Shown here piece by piece: positions 30,899 through 37,754 of a DNA stretch of 47,616 nt. The notes under the pieces were generated by a model. That model searched no databases and was not told where the DNA came from. It saw only the letters and a list, made by a program, of their open reading frames with translations. The translations under genes and the position numbers were made by a program. Location: positions 1-47,616 of the forward strand of contig JAKFXQ010000022.1 in NCBI GenBank assembly GCA_021731295.1. The letters are read 5' to 3'. This DNA comes from Patescibacteria group bacterium (lineage in GTDB: Bacteria; Patescibacteriota; Minisyncoccia; Phycocordibacterales; UBA2100). Position 1 is the stretch's first letter, and each line of letters begins with the position of its first letter.

Positions 30899-31570
30899 AT
30901 GAACGAGAACACCCCGAACCCAGAGAACAGACGGGACGCCGTCGCCCTCAATTTAGAGACGTATCGCAAGATTGCGCGTCAGTGGCACGAAGACCACCGT
31001 GTGCATGACTGGTGGAAAGACGGCACCGACACGCTCATCAGCATGCTTCCCAAAGGTGGCACGGTCCTCGACATAGGCTGCGCCGGCGGTCACAAATCCA
31101 AGTATTTTCTTGAGCGTGGGTTTGCTGTGACGGGCGTAGACTTGGTCCCCGAATTCATCGACATCATTAAAGAGGAGGGGCTGAACATGGACGCCTACGT
31201 TGCAGACATGCGCGACCTCTCACACGTTCCCGGTCCGCGCGGCCATGAGAAGGAGCAGTACGACTGCGTCTTCGCGAACGCCTCCCTTCTCCACATAGAA
31301 AAACAAGACGTGCCGCGCACACTCTCGGGCTTCTCTCAAAAACTCAAACCCGGCGGCCTGCTCTATATCGCGGTGAAGCGCATGCGCGATGATGTTGGCG
31401 AGGCAATCGAAAAAGAAGACGACGTCGGTTTCGAGTACGAGCGCTTTTTCAGCTACTACACACGTGATGAGATGACAGGCTTTCTCAACGCCGCGGGGTT
31501 CTCCATCGAAGACGTCAAAGACCAGCCGCACGGGACGAATTGGCTGCAAGTTATCGCGCGCAAGCAATAG
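30899..31570 (+). CDS. Class I SAM-dependent methyltransferase
   Basis: 223 aa. Motif I VLDIGCAGGHKSKYF, acidic end of strand 2 GVDLVPEF, VADMRDL, motif IV-like YDCVFANASLLHIE, and KPGGLLYIAVK complete the Rossmann methyltransferase core. The acceptor cannot be told; it resembles small-molecule methyltransferases of the methyltransf_11/25 type. Cytoplasmic. It shares a 34-bp divergent promoter region with the LapG-like gene. Confidence 0.93.
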   Translation: MNENTPNPENRRDAVALNLETYRKIARQWHEDHRVHDWWKDGTDTLISMLPKGGTVLDIGCAGGHKSKYFLERGFAVTGVDLVPEFIDIIKEEGLNMDAYVADMRDLSHVPGPRGHEKEQYDCVFANASLLHIEKQDVPRTLSGFSQKLKPGGLLYIAVKRMRDDVGEAIEKEDDVGFEYERFFSYYTRDEMTGFLNAAGFSIEDVKDQPHGTNWLQVIARKQ

Positions 31571-31572
31571 CA

Positions 31573-31601
31573 TTGCGGCGCATGCCCCGCACTGCTACAG
31601 T
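31573..31601 (+). promoter_or_regulatory. Promoter TTGCGG-17-TACAGT
   Basis: -35 at 31573-31578 and -10 at 31596-31601; gives a leader of about 35 nt ending in GAGGT before ATG 31643. Confidence 0.5.
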
Positions 31602-31642
31602 GCCCGACGGTCAACATCGACCGGTCACCTCTGAGGTACGGC

Positions 31643-31969
31643 ATGGAACTGCAAACGTTTCCCTACGGCTCCTTCATCGTCTCTTTGACCGAGGAAGAAT
31701 GGGAAGAACTCCTCGCCATCAAGTACGTCCCGGCGCGTCGGCGCTGGCTTGTCGAGGCGCACGCCGAGAAGCGCTGCTGGCTTCCCGGCACAGTCGGCCA
31801 GCTGGCGATTGAGTACATCAATCGGCGGTGGAAGGAAGAGAAGCTGCCCTACCAACTGCGCTCGGAGATTCCGAACGAGCCGTGGGCGTCACCCACAAAG
31901 AAACTGCGGATGATGCCGCGCGAGACGGCGCCCTCGCATGTCTCGGCCCGATACAACGTCGCCCGCTAA
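31643..31969 (+). CDS. Orphan protein, 108 aa
   Basis: No family recognised. Starts MELQTFPYGSFIVSLTEEEW and contains two Trp-rich short helices (RRWLVEAHAEKRCWLPG; YINRRWKEEKLPY) and a basic tail. Shine-Dalgarno GAGGT lies 6 nt before the ATG, own -35/-10 promoter and own terminator, placed just upstream of the Gam-like gene in the same direction. Likely cytoplasmic. Confidence 0.7.
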   Translation: MELQTFPYGSFIVSLTEEEWEELLAIKYVPARRRWLVEAHAEKRCWLPGTVGQLAIEYINRRWKEEKLPYQLRSEIPNEPWASPTKKLRMMPRETAPSHVSARYNVAR

Positions 31970-31989
31970 AGACGGGTGGCACGAAAACA

Positions 31990-32012
31990 GAGCGCCCCAC
32001 ATCGGGGCGCTC
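31990..32012 (+). terminator. Hairpin terminator after the 108-aa orphan
   Basis: 9-bp stem GAGCGCCCC / GGGGCGCTC with ACATC loop. Confidence 0.75.
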
Positions 32013-32087
32013 ACGTTGTAGCCTACGAGACAGCCCCGTGGTATAGCTGGCGTGGGAAATAGGCCCCGAAAGCTGAGAGGTACACCG

Positions 32088-32723
32088 ATGCCAAGAGAGC
32101 CCAAGTCTAATACGCGCACGCGCCTGATCGTTACGCGCGCGACGAAGAAGCCCGCGGCACGTTCGCAAGAGCAAGCCCGCGAGGAGTTCTTCGATTCTGT
32201 GGATGAGATGAACCTGCTCGCGCAGGACATCCGAGCAATCGAAGCGGCGAAGACAGGAGCTGCGCAGGAGATGTTGGCGGTTGAAGCGCGTTTGAAGCAA
32301 ATCGTGAATCCGCTGATGGACAGCGCCATCGCTCGCGCGAAGCGTCTGTACGAGCATGCGAAGAAGAACGGCAAGCGCGACGGCCACATGAAGCACGTGG
32401 CCGTCGGCAGCGGCACCGTCGCCTGGGCACTTTCGCCGCCCGCGGTGAAGCTGAAGAATCCGGAAGAGGTCCTTCAGTATCTGATTCAGAAAAAGAAGGA
32501 CTTCTTTCTGCATCGGCCGCCGGCGAAAATCAGCCGCACCGCCATGCTGCTCGAGCCGGAGCAAGCGAAGAAGATTCCGGGCGTTTCCATCGTGCAGGAC
32601 GAGAAGGTCTACGTGCGTCCTGGTAATACGATGGCACGCGCCGAATCGACGCTCACCAAAAAGGGCACGCCCGGCAAGTGGAAGCTGAAGTGGCCGGAGG
32701 ACGAGGAGTCCGAGGCCGAATAG
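32088..32723 (+). CDS. Mu Gam-like DNA-end-binding protein
   Basis: 211 aa from ATG 32088, which has GAGAGGT 6 nt upstream (the ATG at 32052 has none). Basic head, long helix (about 30-105, DIRAIEAAKTGAAQEMLAVE) typical of the Gam coiled coil, then GSGTVAWALSPPAVKLKNPE and TAMLLEPEQAKKIPGVSIV, YVRPG, the conserved Gam beta core. Phage Mu Gam is a Ku-like homodimer that binds DNA ends and blocks nucleases; host copies may act in end protection or repair. A Ser/Glu-rich tail follows. Own leader and a strong terminator. Confidence 0.88.
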   Translation: MPREPKSNTRTRLIVTRATKKPAARSQEQAREEFFDSVDEMNLLAQDIRAIEAAKTGAAQEMLAVEARLKQIVNPLMDSAIARAKRLYEHAKKNGKRDGHMKHVAVGSGTVAWALSPPAVKLKNPEEVLQYLIQKKKDFFLHRPPAKISRTAMLLEPEQAKKIPGVSIVQDEKVYVRPGNTMARAESTLTKKGTPGKWKLKWPEDEESEAE

Positions 32724-32749
32724 CCGGCTGGCGCTCGCCGCCAGAACCT

Positions 32750-32784
32750 GCGCCCCGCTCGACCCGAGCGGGGCGCTTTCTATT
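32750..32784 (+). terminator. Rho-independent terminator after the Gam-like gene
   Basis: 11-bp stem GCGCCCCGCTC / GAGCGGGGCGC with GACCC loop, followed by TTTCTATTT. Confidence 0.9.
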
Positions 32785-32829
32785 TCGCCTCTGCGCACCC
32801 GCCCCACTAGCGCGCTGTGCGGCGCCCCG

Positions 32830-32835
32830 TATACT
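32830..32835 (+). promoter_or_regulatory. Leaderless -10 box TATACT
   Basis: 7 nt before ATG 32843. Confidence 0.5.
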
Positions 32836-32842
32836 CACGGTA

Positions 32843-33520
32843 ATGTTCGAGATGATTTTCTCGGCGGTCCTTGGGTTCTACATGGGAATTGTCTCTGCGC
32901 TCTTTGGCGGCGCGGGCGACGCACCGATGGCAACCACGACAGAAACCGGCGCAGAAACGTCAGAGACTGCATCACCAGAAACGCCCGCCACTCCTCCCGC
33001 ACCGTCTGGCGCCAAAGCGTACACACAAGGCGCGTACTATTCGCAAACTGCCTACACACCCAAGAGCGGTCCAAACGACAAACTCTTCATTTCCAAAACC
33101 CAGGGCGCGGCTCCACTTGCAGTCACCTTCTCTGGCATCGTCTCCTCCACCGGCTACTCCATTGAATACGGCGACGGTAAACGCTCGGGGACGACGAACT
33201 GCCGCCACCTCACCTGCCCGGCAACGCCACTCACGACCGAAGTAAAAGGCAGTCACACGTACGAAACGCCCGGCATCTATACGGCAAAACTCCGTCGCCA
33301 CTATCGCGTGGGCGAAGCTGACTGCGCAGGTTCGCAGTGCAACGTCGTCGCTACCGTCACCGTCACCATCTTTGATCCTTCAAAAGTCTGCCGCGGCTAC
33401 AAGGACGGCGAGACGTATGACTTCCAAGAAGGAGAAACCACGACGACCATCCCGGGCGGGCACTTCCAGACGACGGGTCACTTCGAGTGCGTGAAGGGTG
33501 AATGGCAACCACGCGAATAG
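32843..33520 (+). CDS. Exported PKD-like domain protein
   Basis: 225 aa. Hydrophobic N-terminus (about 4-25, MIFSAVLGFYMGIVSALFG), Thr/Pro/Ala-rich linker (30-60), then a PKD-like beta-sandwich (about 80-190: APLAVTFSG, YSIEYGDG, SHTYETPGIYTAKL) with a disulfide-ready pair of Cys, and a C-terminal Cys-containing extension (KVCRGYKDG...FECVKGEW). Surface protein of unknown partner. In-frame sequence upstream to 32678 belongs to the terminator and Gam tail, so ATG 32843 is the start. Convergent with the next gene (2-nt gap). Confidence 0.82.
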   Translation: MFEMIFSAVLGFYMGIVSALFGGAGDAPMATTTETGAETSETASPETPATPPAPSGAKAYTQGAYYSQTAYTPKSGPNDKLFISKTQGAAPLAVTFSGIVSSTGYSIEYGDGKRSGTTNCRHLTCPATPLTTEVKGSHTYETPGIYTAKLRRHYRVGEADCAGSQCNVVATVTVTIFDPSKVCRGYKDGETYDFQEGETTTTIPGGHFQTTGHFECVKGEWQPRE

Positions 33521-33522
33521 CG

Positions 33523-34266
33523 TTAGTCACGCCCGCGGTCTTCGTCCTCCTCATCTTCGTCTCCGTCTTCCCCATCTTCGGTCTCTTCGGGGACTTCCTC
33601 CGGCTCTTCGCTCGCCGCTTCGTCCTTCGAGTCGCGCATGAACATCAGTGAATGCATTTTCCGCGCTGAAAAATCCTTGAGCTCGTCCGAAGCAATCTGG
33701 ACAGCGGCGTAGTCCAACAACGCTGCATCCGTCTCGCCGACTTTTTCCTTCAGCATCGCTCGGATAAGGAGAAGGTCGGTTGAGTTTGCAAAGCGTTCTT
33801 CTTGGAGCATTTCATCCACGAGGAGTATCCCCGCCTTTGGTACTCCGCGCTGTGCGTACGCGAGCGCCAGAAAGCACAGGCCCTGCGAGTCAGTACGATT
33901 GATAGTGCAATACGTCATGAGCGATCGCGTGGCGGCTTCCCCGTCGTGCAAGTTGAGTTCGGCAATCCCGCGCAATTTCCACGCCGGGTACATGGTAGGC
34001 AATGATTCGGTGACCGGCCGCGCATAAAACAGTACCTCCAGATGGTCGTTGCGTGTCTGTGCCAGTTCCGCCAGGTAGATGCGCACAACATTGTTCTCGG
34101 GGTCCGTTTCCAAATGGGCGACGCAGGCAAGGCGACATGCCTCTGCGTCGTCATTTCTATTCGCAAATAATTTGAGGATATGTGGTGGTGGAGCACCCAG
34201 CTTCTTAAGATCCGCCTCAATCATCTCGCGGGTGAAGGTCGGCAACTTCCATTTCGCCTTTGCCAT
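33523..34266 (-). CDS. TPR-like helical protein with acidic tail
   Basis: 247 aa. Repeated helical pairs (ACRLACVAHLETDPENNVVR, RIYLAELAQTR..., GLCFLALAYAQRG) look like TPR/Sel1-type repeats over about 40-200. The last about 35 residues are nearly pure Glu/Asp (EEPEEVPEETEDGEDGD). No signal peptide, so a cytoplasmic scaffold is likely. The acidic tail may bind basic partners such as the Lys-rich 94-aa protein next door (speculative). TATACT ends 6 nt before ATG. Confidence 0.75.
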   Translation of the reverse strand: MAKAKWKLPTFTREMIEADLKKLGAPPPHILKLFANRNDDAEACRLACVAHLETDPENNVVRIYLAELAQTRNDHLEVLFYARPVTESLPTMYPAWKLRGIAELNLHDGEAATRSLMTYCTINRTDSQGLCFLALAYAQRGVPKAGILLVDEMLQEERFANSTDLLLIRAMLKEKVGETDAALLDYAAVQIASDELKDFSARKMHSLMFMRDSKDEAASEEPEEVPEETEDGEDGDEDEEDEDRGRD

Positions 34267-34272
34267 CTTGTC

Positions 34273-34278
34273 AGTATA
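34273..34278 (-). promoter_or_regulatory. Leaderless -10 box TATACT
   Basis: 6 nt before ATG 34266. Confidence 0.55.
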
Positions 34279-34335
34279 GCGCTGGTAGGAATGAAGACTT
34301 AGCCACGGGCCGGGTCTTCGAGGTTTCGGTCCCTG

Positions 34336-34620
34336 TTAGCGCGATGACTTCGAGCGACGCTTCTTGCCCTTAGGCGCTACACTTTTCTGCTTCTGCTTCG
34401 GCTTGGGTGTTCGCAGCTGGTAGTCCTTCCGCTGCGCGTCTCGGTGTTCAGACTGAACCTTAGTCTCTCCCTTCTTCTGTTTCAGCGTTGGTGCCTTCTT
34501 CGGCTTTTTCTTTGTCTGCATCTTGGCATTTTTAACGACACCTTCCATTCGCGGTGGTCGTGTCAGGTGCATGCTCTGTCGCATCTCGCGCTTGTTTCGT
34601 TTCGGCGTTTTATTTCTCAT
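34336..34620 (-). CDS. Lys/Arg-rich small basic protein
   Basis: 94 aa, more than a third Lys or Arg (MRNKTPKRNKREMRQSMHL start; PKPKQKQKSVAPKGKKRRSK end), no hydrophobic core. Composition suggests binding to nucleic acid or ribosome (histone-H1-like tail). I do not recognise a family. The longer frame to 34794 overlaps the gene upstream; TATACT exactly 6 nt before ATG 34620 fixes the start. Confidence 0.7.
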   Translation of the reverse strand: MRNKTPKRNKREMRQSMHLTRPPRMEGVVKNAKMQTKKKPKKAPTLKQKKGETKVQSEHRDAQRKDYQLRTPKPKQKQKSVAPKGKKRRSKSSR

Positions 34621-34626
34621 ACGCGC

Positions 34627-34632
34627 AGTATA
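34627..34632 (-). promoter_or_regulatory. Leaderless -10 box TATACT
   Basis: 6 nt before ATG 34620. Confidence 0.55.
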
Positions 34633-34664
34633 CCGCGCATCGCTCGTCGACCGTAGCGCCGCAC

Positions 34665-34913
34665 CTATTTCTTGAAAACGGACTTGTACAATCCCCAATC
34701 GTCCTGCCAACCATTCGTCATGTATCGGAAGAAGAAATGCATCGCGAGTGCAAGAACAAGCCCCACGCCGAGCGCCCACCACACACCTTCCCATCCGTAG
34801 TACGAGTGCACCGCCCAGCCAATCGCCGCAATGACGATGTATTTCACTATGCGAAACCGCGCCGTCTGCCCGTGCACAGCGACGTAGAGTTCTTTCTTGA
34901 CGGTCGCGTTCAT
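34665..34913 (-). CDS. Small two-helix membrane protein (82 aa)
   Basis: Short polar head (NATVKKELYVAVHGQTARFR), two membrane helices (about 24-40 and 45-65) and a C-terminal MTNGWQDDWGLYKSVFKK. The Trp-rich end is distinctive but I cannot name the family. ATG 34913 overlaps the end of the upstream gene region (stop at 34916-34918), so translation is coupled. Confidence 0.75.
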   Translation of the reverse strand: MNATVKKELYVAVHGQTARFRIVKYIVIAAIGWAVHSYYGWEGVWWALGVGLVLALAMHFFFRYMTNGWQDDWGLYKSVFKK

Positions 34914-34915
34914 GT

Positions 34916-35149
34916 TCAACTAATCAAACACTCGTCTGTCTTCGTATCGAAATAGTATTGGTCGCCACGAATCTCGCAGGCCTCACGGTCAGTCATACAC
35001 CCTTCGCCAACGCGCTGGGTACCTGACGGGCATGGCTCATCCACAATCGGTGCCTTCAGCGCTGCCTGCTGCTGGTAGAGGAAATAGCCGAAAAAGACCG
35101 CGGTGGTAAGTGCGATGACGGTGCCAATCTTCACTGCCAGCATCACCAT
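34916..35149 (-). CDS. Small exported/membrane protein with four-Cys tail (77 aa)
   Basis: One N-terminal helix (about 2-25), then PCPSGTQRVGEGCMTDREAC, and a second Cys near the end (DECLIS): four Cys outside the membrane that could form two disulfides. Start ATG 35149, backed by TATACT 7 nt upstream, rather than GTG 35170. Unknown family. Confidence 0.72.
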   Translation of the reverse strand: MVMLAVKIGTVIALTTAVFFGYFLYQQQAALKAPIVDEPCPSGTQRVGEGCMTDREACEIRGDQYYFDTKTDECLIS

Positions 35150-35156
35150 AGGAAAA

Positions 35157-35162
35157 AGTATA
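35157..35162 (-). promoter_or_regulatory. Leaderless -10 box TATACT
   Basis: 7 nt before ATG 35149. Confidence 0.5.
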
Positions 35163-35178
35163 GCCAGCACCTGCTACA

Positions 35179-35379
35179 TCACAAGCCTTCGAGCCCACTC
35201 ATCGTGGCACTGTAGTTAGAAATGAATGATGGAACCGCAAACATAAGGACTATCCCCGGCAGAATAAACACCGCGAGCGTCACTATCAGCGTCCACAAGA
35301 AATACTTCCGCGTCCGCTCAGTCGTCTCGTATATGGCATCTATCTTTTTCTCCATCGCCGCCAGTCTCTCTTCAGGCAT
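35179..35379 (-). CDS. Single-pass small membrane protein (66 aa)
   Basis: Amphipathic N-terminal helix (ERLAAMEKKIDAIYETTERT) followed by RKYFLWTLIVTLAVFILPG and a hydrophobic continuation. The KKIDAIY..TE.TRKYFLWT pattern is, to my knowledge, common in Parcubacteria small proteins without assigned function. TACACT lies 6 nt before ATG 35379, so the longer frame to 35445 is rejected. Confidence 0.78.
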   Translation of the reverse strand: MPEERLAAMEKKIDAIYETTERTRKYFLWTLIVTLAVFILPGIVLMFAVPSFISNYSATMSGLEGL

Positions 35380-35385
35380 ATCGGA

Positions 35386-35391
35386 AGTGTA
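35386..35391 (-). promoter_or_regulatory. Leaderless -10 box TACACT
   Basis: 6 nt before ATG 35379. Confidence 0.5.
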
Positions 35392-35508
35392 GCATTCGCA
35401 CCGCCTGCGACCCGTCTTCGGCGTCACCCTGTGACATTCAGACAAATAGCGATTCTTATATTCAACACTGTCGACAAAGGCACATACTCTATACGCAAAC
35501 AGCCGAGA

Positions 35509-36279
35509 CTATTTCGCCGTCCTCAACCAAGGAAATGCTAGTGACGTGGCCTTGTTGGAAATAGGAGCCACCCCTTTCGTTCTTGCAAATGCATAGCAAA
35601 AATACGCCAAGGGCATTCGGCCAATCAGAACCGCAATAAGGTACGTGTACGTCAGTAAATTGCTCACTCTACCGGTCCGCTCCTTTTCAATATCGAATCC
35701 GAGCGCGCTATATTTCACGTCCTCATTCCATGCAATGAGTTGTAAATACTTGAGGTACACAACCGCTGGGATGCCGCCGTTCACCGTTTCCAGTACCGCA
35801 AGCTTGGTTAGCGCGCGGTCCGGAATCTTGTATTCAGGCATAGCCCCAACAGGTTCAGGAAATGAATAGTCAAGGAGGAAGGCGCTCCGATAAAGAACGC
35901 CCGCAAGTATTTCCATTGCGCTCTCTTGATTCTTCTTTAACAGGAGTTCGAACACATGGAAAATTTCCTCAAAAGTCGCTGGCGCCGTGACTCGCGCACC
36001 AGCTTTCCAGATAGTCGGGGCCATGTCGTCAGGATTCGGGCCTGTCGTACCGTTTTTGTGACGCGCCTGAAAATCCGGAGCAGATTCTTTGCCTGGTTTT
36101 AGGAAGCCGATTTCGAAATCGCCCTCTCGCCATACAATATATTTGCGCGGTGCCGGTAGGGTCCCGCCCCGAAACCCTCTAGCGAGTTCTACGAGTTTGC
36201 GGCGAACCGGACCGATGTACTTAGGTTGAAGTAGTTTGGTATTACTTATATTTAGCTCTGTCTGAATGTGTGGGTCCAT
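35509..36279 (-). CDS. Unrecognised protein divergent from the C5 methyltransferase (candidate restriction or defence partner)
   Basis: 256 aa. No motif that I can assign. N-terminal half is polar (RKYIVWREGDFEIGFLKPGK, PDFQARHKNG, PDDMAPTIWKAG); the C-terminal half is helical and hydrophobic (LLTYTYLIAVLIGRMPLAYF). EIGFLK and PDF do not make a clear PD-(D/E)XK set. Position, head-to-head with the methyltransferase at 52 bp, is typical of a restriction enzyme gene. Base use here is more A/T-rich than in neighbours, which suggests transfer. Guilt by association only. Confidence 0.72.
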   Translation of the reverse strand: MDPHIQTELNISNTKLLQPKYIGPVRRKLVELARGFRGGTLPAPRKYIVWREGDFEIGFLKPGKESAPDFQARHKNGTTGPNPDDMAPTIWKAGARVTAPATFEEIFHVFELLLKKNQESAMEILAGVLYRSAFLLDYSFPEPVGAMPEYKIPDRALTKLAVLETVNGGIPAVVYLKYLQLIAWNEDVKYSALGFDIEKERTGRVSNLLTYTYLIAVLIGRMPLAYFCYAFARTKGVAPISNKATSLAFPWLRTAK

Positions 36280-36331
36280 ATGGGGATAAGTCGATCTTGA
36301 TCGAATAAGCCTTGCTTGTTATGATCGAGCT
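36280..36331. other. 52-bp divergent intergenic of the methyltransferase locus
   Basis: Holds the promoter of the methyltransferase (36297-36325). For the opposite gene I see no clear box; TTATCC lies only 4 nt before ATG 36279. Space is too short for two independent promoters, so their expression may be linked. Confidence 0.4.
36297..36325 (+). promoter_or_regulatory. Promoter TTGATC-17-TATGAT, leaderless
   Basis: -35 at 36297-36302, -10 at 36320-36325, and ATG 36332 6 nt after the box. Confidence 0.6.
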
Positions 36332-37741
36332 ATGGGTAAGACGCACCATACCAATCAGACTCAGGCATCGCAACCGCTCCGTGTCGTCGAACTTTTTGCT
36401 GGTGTCGGCGGTTTTCGATTGGGCCTGTCTGGAAAAAACGACGACTCGAGAGATTTCCGGACCGTGTGGTTCAACCAGTGGGAGCCGGGCACAAAGAAAC
36501 AGCACGCTCACGACGTGTACACATCGCGGTTCCCTGCTCTTCCCGATGAGGAACGACGGCTTACTAATCGTGATATCGCCGAAGTCATGAAGGCCGCTCT
36601 CCGAGGCGAGTTTAAAATACCTGACCATGACGTGCTCGTTGGCGGATTTCCTTGCCAGGACTATTCTGTCGCTCGCACTCTCAGCCAAGCGGCCGGCATT
36701 ATCGGAAAAAAAGGCGTTCTGTGGTGGGAAATTCGGAACATCCTCGAACACAAGCGAGATCAGCGCAAGCCCGTCAAGTACATTTTCCTCGAGAATGTGG
36801 ATCGCCTTCTAAAATCTCCAACTTCTCGACGAGGACGTGATTTTGCCATCATGCTGGCCACCCTTGCAGACCTTGGATACGCCATTGAGTGGCGCGTCGT
36901 AAATGCAGCGGACTACGGTATGCCCCAACGCCGCCGCCGCATATTTATAGTCGGCTATCATGAATCCACTGCGCTCTATCGCAGCTTGTCTCTTGAGAAG
37001 CCATTGGATTGGATGCTGCGTAAAGGTGTCATTGCGTCTGCACTGCCCGCTGTTTCTGCTGAGCTATTGCCACTATCGGGCACGATTGAAGGGACACTTG
37101 CTGACATCACAGAAAATTTCGCGAGCAATATGAAAGGAAGTCCATTTAGTAGTGCGGGAATAATGAAGGGGCGCACTTACCATTCGATAAAAGTGTCTGC
37201 TCAGCACGACGGCCCACAAACTACCCTCGGCGATGTTCTTATTGATGAACAGAACGTCCCGCGAGAATACTACGTGGCCGGCGATTTGAAGCGCTGGAAG
37301 TATCTAAAGGGAGCGAAGAACGAGCCGAGAAAAAGTGCCAGCGGTTACGAGTTCACCTACACGGAGGGGCCGATGGCTTTCCCAGACGCGTTGGATAAAC
37401 CGTCGCGCACCATCATCACCGGCGAAGGCGGTCCCACACCATCCCGCTTTAAGCACGTCATTCGATCTGCCTCAGGAAAGTACCGCCGATTAACCCCGCT
37501 CGAACTTGAGAGATTGTGCATGTTCCCGGATCACCACACCGCGCTTGAGGGGGTTTCCGACGTGAGGCGTGCCTTTTTCATGGGCAACGCACTTGTAGTG
37601 GGAGTAATAGAGCGTATTGGTGCTGCCCTCAGCAAAGCACACAGAAAATCTCTGAAGGGTGTTACGTCGGAGAACATGGTGCTGTCTCCTTTAAGCCCGG
37701 ATCTCGCTCGCTCTCACCGAAACCGACCGCCTCATGGGTGA
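36332..37741 (+). CDS. DNA (cytosine-5) methyltransferase
   Basis: 469 aa with all main C5-MTase motifs in order: I FAGVGGFRLG (22-31), IV GGFPCQDYSV with catalytic Cys108, VI ENVDRLL (about 152), VIII QRRRRIFIVGY, a target-recognition region of about 200 residues, and X GNALVVGVIERIG. Methylates cytosine in a specific DNA site; the specificity cannot be read. Likely the modification half of a restriction-modification system with the divergent 256-aa protein. Confidence 0.96.
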   Translation: MGKTHHTNQTQASQPLRVVELFAGVGGFRLGLSGKNDDSRDFRTVWFNQWEPGTKKQHAHDVYTSRFPALPDEERRLTNRDIAEVMKAALRGEFKIPDHDVLVGGFPCQDYSVARTLSQAAGIIGKKGVLWWEIRNILEHKRDQRKPVKYIFLENVDRLLKSPTSRRGRDFAIMLATLADLGYAIEWRVVNAADYGMPQRRRRIFIVGYHESTALYRSLSLEKPLDWMLRKGVIASALPAVSAELLPLSGTIEGTLADITENFASNMKGSPFSSAGIMKGRTYHSIKVSAQHDGPQTTLGDVLIDEQNVPREYYVAGDLKRWKYLKGAKNEPRKSASGYEFTYTEGPMAFPDALDKPSRTIITGEGGPTPSRFKHVIRSASGKYRRLTPLELERLCMFPDHHTALEGVSDVRRAFFMGNALVVGVIERIGAALSKAHRKSLKGVTSENMVLSPLSPDLARSHRNRPPHG

Positions 37742-37754
37742 GATTGATCAACGC

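Noticed and set aside
31818-32807. Minus-strand ORF of 329 codons
   Set aside because: Arg/Leu-rich shadow of the Gam-like gene and its neighbour; the plus strand has Shine-Dalgarno, domain match and terminators.
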